NCBI GenBank assembly: GCA_947652115.1
Contig: OX393573.1
Span: 1,266,138-1,330,137 of the forward strand
DNA from: Blastomussa wellsi
Taxonomy: Eukaryota; Cnidaria; Anthozoa; Scleractinia; Plerogyridae
DNA: 64,000 bases
Direction of reading: 5' to 3'
Shown one piece after another: positions 51,001-60,700 of the stretch. Position 1 is the first letter of the stretch; each line of letters starts with the position of its first letter. The notes below the pieces were generated by a model. The model saw nothing but the letters and a program-made list of their open reading frames with translations, had not been told where the DNA came from and searched no databases. Both the position numbers and the translations under genes were made by a program.

Positions 51001-52911
51001 AGTCGCAGAAGTGCCATGATTGCTCCCTCAAAGTCTTCTTTTACTGGAAATGCATCTTTATGCTTGGATATAGCATCACCCACAGCTGGCAGGTATAAAA
51101 GAGGGAAAAACACACACACACATAAAAAAGAGCTAATAATTAAAAAAATGTCCTTCTTGCGAAACACCCCTCAGGCTGGGAGCAAAGAAGGACGGCTAGA
51201 AGCAGGAGCCACTAAAGAAGTAGCAGAAGCCAGGAGTAAAGGTTATGAGTAGCGGGAGATAACCCCCCCCCCCCCCCCTGGTGGCCTAATGGTTAGTGCG
51301 CTGGACTCTGGATTGGATGAGACCCGGCCGGTGCACTGCATTGTGTTCTTGGGCATGGCACTTTTTTCTCACAGTGACTCAGTCTTCACCCAGGTGTACA
51401 AAAGCACCGGTGAATTTACTGCTGGGGGTAACCCTATGATGGACTAGCATCCCATCAAGGGGGGGAGTAGAAATACTCTCACTCTGTCACTTTATGTTAA
51501 GGAAACCAGGATAAGCTCCGGCCTGATGGGCCACTAGGCTCGTATGCAGACTTTACCTTACCCCCCCACCCCCCCCCCCCCCACCTTCCCACAGAAACCA
51601 ATTAGAATGCTTGTTAGGTTGGCACTCTATTATTTAAGTAATGGACGACTTTTTCCATATTTACATAGCCTCATCTAAACACGAGGGGGTTTGGGAGAAT
51701 TCAAGACAGTTAAGCAAACCCGAGACGCAGTAAAGGGTTTGCATAACTTTCAAGAATTCTCCCAAACCCCCGAGTGTTTAGATGAGGCCATGTAAACATG
51801 GAAAAAGTCCTCTACTGTTGCTTTTATAAAATATTTCTTAAAATTACGCACGAAACTAAAACGTCACAACCGTGTTTACATACTCTCATCGATACACACC
51901 TATGAACCAATGAGAGAGTGCATAGTATCTCAGTTATTTTATAAAAATTGATATAAAAAACAAAACAAGTGATCTGATACAGTTATTAAAAATAATTATG
52001 TCAAAACTTCACTAGTTCTCGAGTATTCCATAATGTTTTGGAATTTAACGGTATAAAAACCCTGATCTCAGTAACCTGAACAATTGTATATATATATGAT
52101 GTATTGATGAAAGCTGGCAAGAAAGGGCACATGCGTAAATTAAATAACAATGACAAGATTACTCATCAGTCAGCAACTGACAGTCAATTAATCTGGGACA
52201 ATTAAATATGTCAGAAATCCAGATTGATACACGAACTGACACGTAGGCAAAAATTAATAACATTTGTAAAGAGTGATATATTTCGAAAATTTTCTTGTAT
52301 AATTAACCTGTTCCCGTGAGTGCTAAGTTTCAAGAACGAGTCTTAATAACAAACAAATATAATGCCCTACAAAATAATTGCAATCTAGATTTGATTTACT
52401 GCATAAACGTTGGGTAGCTACTTTCCAATTTTAAAGAAAAAAATTACAGACGTATCGCATACTAAAAGCTTAAACTCGGTGAGATCTAAACGAGTTGTAC
52501 GTTTCGAATTCACCATCGCGTTCGATGCCATAAAATATGTTAAGATTGTTAAGTTAAACCCCTCGTACCTTCAGAGTTGTCCAACTGTATCAATCGCTCT
52601 GCTTCGGGCCACTCTTTATACATTCTCCTGATTTCTAGATAAGAGTTCACTGGATGTCCCAGATATCTTGTAACACCTTTTCCCACAATGTTATGCGCGG
52701 CGTTAACTTTCGCGAGAAACCTCTTGAGTTTTGTTAATCTCTGTTCCTCCAAGTTGACATATTCTTCTAAAGTTGATCTCATTTCGCGTTCTCTATAAAC
52801 CAGGTTTTCTAGATCGATCAAAGCCGTGAAAAGTTCACCTTGAGTTCTGCTCAAAATCAGGCTAAAAGTGAGAGCTAGCAACGATAATCTGGTACAAAAA
52901 GAATCCGCCAT
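39015..52911 (-). CDS. P4HA: Prolyl 4-hydroxylase alpha subunit (P4HA-A)
   Basis: Predicted ER enzyme that hydroxylates proline in collagen-type X-Pro-Gly chains using Fe(II), 2-oxoglutarate, O2 and ascorbate, as an alpha2beta2 tetramer with PDI. Exons: 52911-52569, 51085-50757, 49202-49151, 48970-48771, 48300-48130, one of three alternatives (47140-47070, 46115-46048, 44274-44204), 41583-41484, 41356-41303, 40608-40546, 40134-40066, 39749-39653, 39085-39015. All junctions are GT-AG and phase-consistent, giving 539 residues with a 71-bp alternative, against about 534 in human P4HA1. Visible parts: signal peptide (LSLLALTFSLIL), dimerisation helices, peptide-binding region (ALLRLQDTYQLQP), iron ligands in EPHYDFAR, distal His in STRHAGCPVLVGSKW with the 2-oxoglutarate lysine, and C-terminal RGQEFRRRC. 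All four conserved cysteines are kept. The upstream in-frame TTG was rejected in favour of the ATG before the signal peptide. Confidence 0.95.
40404..40490 (+). repeat. SINE 3' fragment, internally deleted
   Basis: Shares TTGTGTTCTTGG and then GGATAAGCTCCGGC...GATGGGCCAC-type sequence with the SINE at 51280-51560, with the middle deleted. A separate A-box-like GTGGCCGAGTGGTTA lies at 40651-40665. Intronic. Confidence 0.7.
42776..42829. repeat. 54-bp hairpin related to 37229-37315
   Basis: ACCTGGTTCCCGGGGTCTCTC and its near inverse, with a tiny loop. The end sequence resembles the 87-bp hairpin insertion (ACC[TC]GTTCCC). Intronic in P4HA-A. Confidence 0.75.
44204..44274 (-). CDS. P4HA: P4HA-A alternative exon 6c (71 bp)
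   Basis: Encodes LRRATIQHPVTGNLEH then ASYRISK, in the same phases as 6a and 6b. The acceptor is TTTCCATACAG and the donor AAGAG|GTTGGT is weak. LRRATI with YRIS is close to one of the two human P4HA1 alternative exon products as I recall them. Confidence 0.9.
44648..44838. mobile_element. MITE with AATATTCAGGGTTGTCA ends
   Basis: Terminal inverted repeats AATATTCAGGGTTGTCA and TGACAACCCTGAATATT enclose about 155 bp without coding capacity. It lies in the intron between exons 6b and 6c. Confidence 0.8.
45725..45915. repeat. Fold-back element between exons 6b and 6c
   Basis: Left arm CAGTCCATGGACTACC and onward, inverse of right arm ending GTCCATGGACTG. The arms are about 45-50 bp with repeated ATGGACTACC modules. 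It would form a stable hairpin in the pre-mRNA of P4HA-A. Confidence 0.85.
46048..46115 (-). CDS. P4HA: P4HA-A alternative exon 6b (68 bp)
   Basis: Encodes LARATVTLDDGTLET then SEHRVSK. It is one codon shorter than the other two but has the same phases (0 in, 2 out). The acceptor TTATATAG has a poor pyrimidine tract and the donor AAAAG|GTTTGT is weak at +3. Both features suit a regulated exon. It is the most diverged version. Confidence 0.85.
46211..46448. repeat. 106-bp tandem repeat between exons 6a and 6b
   Basis: Two full copies and a partial third of a 106-bp unit starting near TTTGAATGGTCACACACTAG (46215, 46321, 46427). Copies 1 and 2 are nearly identical. It lies in the intron between alternative exons 6a and 6b. 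Confidence 0.92.
46468..46654. repeat. GGGCCC-family repeat, intronic copy
   Basis: Starts AAAGGGCCCTTGTC, contains GATGCCATAGAAATTATGGA, and ends TTAGGGCCCTTGT. Same family as 2660 and 37061. It lies in the intron between exons 6a and 6b. Confidence 0.75.
47070..47140 (-). CDS. P4HA: P4HA-A alternative exon 6a (71 bp)
   Basis: Encodes LRRATVRSPRTGLLEH then ANYRVSK, entering in phase 0 and leaving in phase 2. The acceptor is TTATAATCAG and the donor AAAAG|GTAATC. It is the version closest to the preceding exon and has the best donor of the three. It sits just upstream of the iron-ligand exon, at the entrance of the catalytic domain. Confidence 0.92.
49589..49877. mobile_element. TIR element with 9-bp target duplication
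   Basis: A 289-bp element in intron 3 of P4HA-A, ends TAGCCTGCAGTGCAGG and CCTGCACTGCAGGCTA. Flanks are AGCATAGTC and CGCATAGTC (9 bp, one mismatch). A sub-terminal TCCAAAATA/TATTTTGGA pair extends the inverted repeats. The interior is G- and C-rich and yields spurious open frames on both strands (49482-49812). Confidence 0.82.
50104..50678. mobile_element. Probable TIR element in intron 2
   Basis: End sequences TTAGGAGGCTC and GAGCCTCCTTAA are inverted. Inside, ACTTGGTGACCTACC and its inverse GGTCACCAACTTAG form a second inverted pair. About 575 bp, non-coding. Confidence 0.55.
51280..51560 (+). mobile_element. tRNA-derived SINE
   Basis: The 5' part has an RNA polymerase III A box (GTGGCCTAATGGTTAG) and a decayed B-box region (GATGAGACCCGG). 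A long conserved body follows: TTGGGCATGGCACTTTT, CACCCAGGTGTACAAA, ATGATGGACTAGCATCCCAT, GGATAAGCTCCGGCCTGATG. This body is a module I associate with broadly distributed metazoan tRNA SINE superfamilies. The exact superfamily was not determined. It is flanked by C runs (51262, 51560), in intron 1 of P4HA-A. Confidence 0.8.
51647..51809. mobile_element. Fold-back MITE in intron 1
   Basis: Arms of about 60 bp (GACTTTTTCCATATTTACAT... and ...ATGTAAACATGGAAAAAGTC), containing GGTTTGGGAGAATTC and its inverse, around a loop of about 45 bp. Confidence 0.85.
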
Positions 52912-54722
52912 TTTGCAGACTTCACCCCGGCGCAACGCGCGCTACCGAACTGAACGAAGTGCTGTGAAGACCAGACAAGGAACTTGTGTACTAATGAGAA
53001 TTTGAATATTCATCTCACTGACAACATTAACAAACACGGCAAATTACCATATAAATGATTTCTAAATTAGCGTAAATTAACTATCTGCTCCTCAATATAA
53101 TTTAAATTTATGTCTAACCTAAAACAATTGTCTCTAAAGAGAACGAGAGGTCTTAAAAATGCCCTTTACGTTTGGCTTCGACACTAATTTTCTTAAAACT
53201 TGCGATACCGTGGAATGGAAAACCTGCTAAAAGTGAATGAATCGTTTCATTCATAAAACAATCAATTATTCATCCCATTCAAGTTGGATAAAAGCGTGAC
53301 AAACTGCACGCTGAAGCACTGGAACTGAATGGCGTTCTCATTTTTTGCGGCGGAAGGAAGGAAAAATAACAATTTTTTTTTTCCTTCCGCCGCAAACTTG
53401 AGATATTTTCGAAAGCGAGCACAGGAAGAGGGATCAAAACAGACAGCGAAGAAAAGCTACATAAAACAATTTCCAAAATTTTCCCTGGGCCTGGGGTGGG
53501 TGTTAAGATCCTGTGAAGGGGAAGGGTGTCTACTGCTAGTTGTTTCAGGTTCCCTGCAGCACACTCCGCCACACAAATTAAATTTCACAGAGCACGGGGC
53601 GAGGGGGAGGGGGAGAATTTGTTTCCATGATGGTCAAGCGATCGAAACTCACTCTTTGCCGGTTCTCTTGCCAGATTAGTTGGTATAACTGCAAACCTCA
53701 TTGCAAGGCAGATACTACGTAAAAACTGTGAGCCTGCAATACTCGGGCAGCCTTTCTCTCTGGAACCTTTCAGTGTCTGCTGTCCACTGTTGTTTTTTTA
53801 GTTCTAGGGTAATTGTCCGTGACGTGTTATATATTGTTTGAGAACCTATTTGTAAATGGGTATATTTACTTTGGATAATAGTGCATTGGTTTTATTAAAA
53901 TATGTATTCAATGTTAATAATTACTTTGCCTTTAGTCTAACCAAAGAGCAAATATAGTTTACTCAAGAAGCTCAAGCTAAGGGGAATGGGTTTCAGCGTA
54001 GATTGCCGTGGGCCACATGACCTCTGAGCTAGTCCAATCGCCGAATTTAAGATGCTTAGCTTTGTTGCTTAATTTGCTAAGTATTTTGCAGAAAGATGGA
54101 ACATTGTGAATTAAGCGGACCACTCAGCACCAGCTGTTGCCTTGAAGACATTTTCGATTTCAGCTTGAATCGGACTAATACAGTTTGTCACTGAGAAAGT
54201 TAGCTTAGCTGGAGAAATCCTTTATCGATCCATTACTTAAATCAATATTTCCTACTTTGTCTCAATACATATGCCTGCACTACCCATTTCCCTAATGAGA
54301 GAGTCGAGTAGTAGGGCTACTGATGTACTCCTGTTGAGGAAACAATATGAAAACCCGTGTAGCACCTGTAAACAGCTTGTATAGAATTAAAAATCCTTTT
54401 CAAGAAGTCCACAACACTGACATTCACTCACTGGCTCTGCCACTGAAATGCCATTTATTCGAAAGGTAAATGCAAAAAAATCTCTGCGATCGATTCCAAC
54501 TTTGCAGCGAAATATTGATTTCTAATTTATAAGTTTTTTTATGATTCTTTTACGAAGAATTATGCTTCACTTATTGTAAATCCTATCTTCTTTCAAGTAT
54601 AGCATTGAAATGTTCGTAATTAATAATAAATGGTTTGAAAACCTCCCGGCCTCTCAATTCGCAAGCGAAAAGCTCGTAGGTCACATGTATCAAGATAATT
54701 TAGGATCTCCGCCGGTGATAAA
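52912..54722. promoter_or_regulatory. Shared upstream region of the P4HA pair
   Basis: The 1.8-kb interval between the divergent start codons. It contains a hairpin at 53341-53397 (TTTGCGGCGGAAGGAAGG and inverse, with a long T run), a G-rich strip near 53600 and otherwise AT-rich DNA. No TATA box is placed convincingly for either gene, and open frames here (53279-53679) overlap the hairpin and are not supported. Co-regulation from this region is an inference from geometry. Confidence 0.45.
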
Positions 54723-57700
54723 ATGGGCACTCGATATTTTTATGTATTTTTTGTGTTAGCTGTATATCGAAGTTTTCGTAAAACGCTATTCGTTCGCGGA
54801 GATAGTTATGCTTCTATCGCAGAAATGGAACAAATTGTGAACTTGGAAATGAAACTGGGAGAAAGCCTGGAGAAACTCGTCGATTTAGAAAAGAAACGAC
54901 TGCAACAAATAAAACAGTTCGCTGAAAGCGTCAAGGAATCGACAGACCGAGTCAAAATCGAAGGAGCCAAAACGTTCGAGAATCCGACTTCGATTTATGC
55001 TATTATTAAAAGATTTGCCAACGGCTGGAGCGAGATTGGTAAATTTTTAGACAAAGATTATTCGAAAGGTAAGCACGTATCATTATTTTGTCAAATTGTC
55101 TAACATAATTAAGTATCGCTTTAGATCTTTTATTACGACGGGTTTTTACATTAGTACCACATAAAACCGTTTTAAAAACCTGGATACAGTGTAACCCAAA
55201 CAGGGCTGATAAGCATGCACGACTTCTCTTTAAAAGCCCTGGTCAAATGGTGCATCATAGTCGATGATAGCCTCGAACTCAACCGGAACGCATCAACTAT
55301 CTTCAATTATCATCAACTATCATGCGATAGTTACGATAATATTGTCAAACGGAAAAAACTATTATCGATCAAGTAACAGTTGATAATAGTCGATGATAGT
55401 GCATGATAGTCGGTTGTCAAACGTAAGCACGCCCTTCAGTACTTAGTTTATTACAATAATGATAGTTTACAGAATTACACAATTACTGCGCGTTCAAAAC
55501 CACGGCCAAAACCATAAAAACCTCATTTATTTTTCGAAGTTCATAGCAGACGTAAATAAAGAGCTCACAGCAATAACATTCAACTGTGCGAGAACGCGGG
55601 AAACGCACGAAAATCAAATGAGAATGAGAGTTTATTTGCTTTCTGATTGGTCGAAAAAAATGAATAAATCCGATTGGTCATTGCTTTGTCTTTACGGAGA
55701 GAATCTTGGGAACGAGATTAGTGTAACGTGCGTAACTGAAGGCGCATGGGGCGCTTGCCGGATGATAATCTTAAGCACGCGCACTCCAGATCCCAGACCT
55801 TCGCTTTCAGTCATGCGCAAAAGGGAAAATGCAATGTAACTATACTAAGCAAGTTCTCAGGCATGCCACTCAAACTGCATGAAACCAAACAACTATTTAA
55901 TATAGGGTCTGCCAAGAAACAACTCCATTTCAAGTAGTGGTCATAGCTGGACTTGAACCGGGGACCTACGTACGCCCCAGATACTCGGCCACGCTGCCTC
56001 GCTGACTCATCATGTGGTTAGGTCAGTAGGATCCCACCGTCTTATATGGTGACTTACCTCTAGCGTTCGGTCCTCGGGGGATCTTCGAACAAGTAAACCT
56101 TAGATATGATCAGCAATCGTTGGAAGACTTCGGGTAAAATTAAAAATCCTAAAGTATCCTCGTCGGGTGTCCGCGAGCGTTTTACCGAAATATTCGGAAC
56201 ATTTTAGCAGTTGGCAAAAGTAACCTCTGTCGACAAAAGCAATCAGAACTCAACAATATAAGTTTTGTACAAGAACTGATGTCCCTGCTGATGTCGCCGA
56301 AGAACTTAAGCTCTAAATTGCCACTTATCTTTCCGCAGATTTACAAGATCTTTTGAAGTCAAACCGATGGCAATTTCCCACCTACAGTGAAGACCTCATT
56401 GGAGCTATGGCGGCGATATTTCGACTCCAAGACACTTACAACATATCTACTGTTGATATAGTCAATAACAATATCCCAGGTAGGTGAAGCAAAGCACGAC
56501 AAGAGAGCATTTATGAGGGTAATGAATAGGTAAAGTGAGAATTAGTAGCTTTTTTATTATCTATTGTAGCTTTGCTTCGAGCTTATGCCATAAAATGTGA
56601 CCTTTCAGGATGTGGCCCGGCTCCCAAGCTATTAGCCGAAGACTGTTTCGATATGGGTACCGTAGCATATCGGTCCAGGCGATATGGACAAGCCAGGGAG
56701 TGGTTAAACATGGCGGACGAGTTAATACGTCAAGGAAGACACGATGGAGCTGTGAATCGCACAGAAGTGTTAGAATACTTGGCATGGCTCGAATATGTTG
56801 TAAGAAAATACTCCTTTGGTATCCTTTCTCAGTACTCAAATATAGCGAATCTCTTTCTTTTTCAAAATGACATTCAATGTCTTTATGGTAATGTGATGTT
56901 GCCGACGTGCTCTTTGTTCTACTGTCACTGATTGTTCGGATTAAAAATGAACTATTTCTCCCCCATTGTTTCGTTTGGCGTCAATTTGACGGGAAAAGCC
57001 GTCGAAACTTATTTGCTCATGTCGAGGAATTTCGGATTTTTTGACGATTCCAAACCGAATACTGATATTATAATATATAACTTCGGTGATCTTGTCTTTT
57101 ACCTTTTTATATAGAAAGGAAATCCCGAAAGAGCTCTCAATCTTACCTTGGAAATATTGAAACTAGGTAAGAAAGATCTTTCAACTCTGAAAATATCTTA
57201 ACTTTACTCAAAATTTGCAGCGTTTTGATTTGTTAAGCTCATTTAAGATTTTACAGAAATAAAACTATATATTTTGAACATTCATACACAGCTCCCGACA
57301 GTAAAAAAGCGAAAGAAAACGTATTGCACTACAAGAGAGCTGTTGAACAAACAAGTGAAACTCATGAACAGATAAAGGCAAAAAAAGAAGAATCAACCAC
57401 GGCTAAATTCACAAAGGGGGAGTACGCGACATTGTGCAGGGGCGATGCAAGCAAGGTACCAGTCTTCTCTCTATCAAGCGAGCTGCATAAAGGAAGTTTC
57501 TAAGGGAATTCTCAAACTCATTAACAATTCTATAATTTTGTTTTATCAAAAAAAGAAAATCGTAACCGCGACCGTGGTTTGGATACCCGATCTTAATTAG
57601 CATAGATTTTGACGATTTTATTTCTCCGTTTACTCCTTACTCCTTTCTCCTCCTTACTCCGATTGAGAAGACATATGAAACACTCGAGACAGTGTTTCAT

Positions 57701-60700
57701 CGGCTATCCAAACACCTCGAAGTTCGTTAAAAATACTCCGCTGCGCGTCGTATTTTCAACTCTCTTCTCGGTGTTTGGATACCCCGATGAAACACTGTCT
57801 CGAATTTTTATACAAACATGCATTGTCTTTTACTTCAGCAATCCAATATGACCGCTTGTCACGTGAATGAAAAAGCTGTATATCATAGAAAGTCGCTGTC
57901 CATCTCGGTGATGGGGGAGGGGGAGTGGGGGTGGGCGTTGATTCAAACCCCTGTACCCCTCCCCTAGATCGACCGCTGTCTTTTGACACCTCGTAACTGT
58001 TTTACATAGTGTTTGTTTTTGACTTAGAGCACCTCTCAAGGAAATCTCATTTGCTGGTATCATGGCAGGAAGAATCCTTTGCTTGTGATCAGACCTGTCA
58101 AAGTAGAGCTGGTGTGGCCACGAAAACCTCGATTACTCATCTTCAGAGATCTCCTCACTACGGCTGAAGCGAAGAGAATCAAGCAGGTTGCCACGCCCAT
58201 GGTATGTTACTGACAACTGTTATTAGTGTAGCAGAGATGGAAAGCAAAGTATTAGTCTTAGATAATTTAAAGTGCTGGTTAAATAACCGTTAGTTCTAGA
58301 AAAGAAATCAGTTAGAGTCGACCTCCAGATCAGAGATCACCAAAGTGTAATTAATATTTACCTTACACACCCTCCCACAGTAATTACCCATCACCTACTC
58401 TCTTCTTGCTTCTTAGCTCAGTCGTTATCAACGGTGATCTAATCCAGACATCGTGAGTTCGCACTGTGTTGACCCTGATTTAGCAGTATTATATTCGTTA
58501 TAGTTAATTCTCTACTCTCCAGTTTCTATGTTAATACCAGTGCTGCCTGGCGCGTCATTATCATCAAGTGTACCCTTAGTGATGGGGGTGAATAGGGGTG
58601 CGTGAATCCGCCAATCCGTGCTATTTCTTCGGCCAAATCCGTCAATCCGCCACTATTTTCGTTCAAATCCGCATCCATCAAATCATCATCATCATCATCA
58701 AATCATCAAATCCATCAATCCGCCACTATTTTTGTTGAAATCCGCATCCACATTCCTTAAAAACTTTCTTTGTAATAGTTTCACTGAAAGGGCAGTAGAT
58801 GCTGTTTTCGGTGAAAAAATTTCAAGAGGTTTCGTTTCATTACCTTTTTGCGGCAATTCTAATGTAAAGCGGTGGTTTGGGTCTCGTGCAAACAGAAAAT
58901 AGACAAAACGAGAACATTGAGACCAGGACTGAAGACACGCCCAGGCCACGTTACGAACTTCATGTCATGAAGAGTCCGGAATCCGAGATAAAATTATCAG
59001 CTGATTGATGATCCACTTCATTATCGAAATCCGCGAATCCGCTTAACTTTTCGCTGAAATCCACAATCCGCGTACTTTTTAAGGCTAAATCCGTTGATCC
59101 GCGAACCTATTCACCCCCCTCCTTAGTGTAGCAGAAGTTTTTCTTGGTAGACCGGTCAGGGCGAATTGCGAGTTGCCTGTCTTATCTGTACGAGATATCA
59201 AAAACGGGTATAGGGTATAGAGATGCAGGAGAATATAAAAAATAGTATAAATAGTACTCCATGAGTAGGGGATTAATAATTAGAGACTTTGTCTGAATCG
59301 GAAAGATGAGCTAATGCATGCAACTATGTAGACTACAAGCAGTCCCTTTTCTTTAGTCCGTCGAGCGCGAATCGAAAAAATGGCCGCGATCGACGGACTA
59401 AGAACAAAAAGGACTGCTCGTAGTCTATGGGGAGAATGGTACGATTCTCTCGCTCTTAGAGGAACATCATCACGTCCGTATCAGTCCCCTCCCATTTTTA
59501 GCCCGGTTGCGTCACATGCTCTACGTATTTAAAAAGTTTAACTTGCGGTGTTTGCGGGATTTTCCGTATAGATGACACTGTTTTCTCTTTAACTGACAGC
59601 TGGAAAGAGCAACTGTGTTTAACAAAGAAACAGGAGAGCTGGAAAACGCACATTACAGAGTAAGCAAAAGGTACCCTGACAAGTGTTTGCATTAAAATAC
59701 TCGCTTAACTGTGTGTCTGTCATAAGGGTACGGGCAATTTTTTGCCAGGGTGGGGGTGGGTGGTGAACCATTTGCCCAAAAATTTTCCCAAGCTGCCTTG
59801 CCCAAATTTCTCTTGCTGCCCAAAAAACTTTGAGTTGCCCAAAATTTCGAGGAAGGGGGGGGGGGGATGGGGGCGTACGCCTATGCTGAAGATATATAAA
59901 ATAAACGAGAAATCTAGCAAGTGAATTAACCATCGGCTAAACGCCAAAATATAATGCTAAGTTTTTTAATAACACTTTTTACCATAATGTGCGAAAATTT
60001 TGCAAGGAAATTTGAATAAAATAGATGTGGTAAGCCAAAATACCAAGCCATAAAGCTGCTTGTGTATAAACCTATTTCAGCAAATGAACATATTAAAAAT
60101 TTGAATTTCGCAAATTTAAGGCATTTGACAGCGGTAGTATTGGTGAGAACTACAACCCGCGGTCGTGAAGTACGGAGTAATTCTGAATTGGGTAAATTAT
60201 CTGCTTGGTTATTTTTTAGAATTTGAGTCAGGAGATTCATTGTGTTATTATTGACAAAATGTTTCAAAACGCAGTGCTTGGCTTCAAAACGAGGATGATG
60301 AGGTCGTTGCAAGGGTAAACCGTCGAATTGGCGCCGTGACAGGCCTGGAAATGAATACTGCAGAAGAATTACAGGTATATTGCATGGATATATGGGATTT
60401 ATTTTACAGGTACTGAGATTTATGTATCGAAAAAATTGCGCGCAGAATTTTAGGATGCCGGAGAAGGAGGGGGGGGGGGGGGGGGGGTGAGAGAGTAACG
60501 CTGCGATGACAATTAGCATCCCCATCCTTGGGGGAGGGGGAGAGTAAAAACACGTCTCGTTGCCTGATACAACAGAAACCAGAATACACTTCGGCGCCTA
60601 TGTGCTTGAAGAATTTACCTTTCCAATTTTTTTCAGGATGCATGTGGATGATTTATCTTTGGGCATCCATGTTACTTCTATTAAACTAATTACTGAAATT

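Noticed and set aside
52909..52935. Earlier start for P4HA-A at 52935
   Set aside because: That codon is TTG. The ATG at 52911 directly precedes the hydrophobic leader and gives a standard signal peptide.
53279..53679. Open frames upstream of P4HA-B
   Set aside because: They run through a perfect hairpin and homopolymer T run and have no splice or start context.
55937..56003. Functional tRNA gene
   Set aside because: A and B boxes are present, but the acceptor and anticodon stems do not pair and it lies in an intron as a degenerate copy.
59926..60525. 199-codon minus-strand open frame
   Set aside because: It lies antisense across the P4HA-B exon at 60275-60374 and a poly-G tract. It has no domain and starts in a poly-proline run caused by the G tract.
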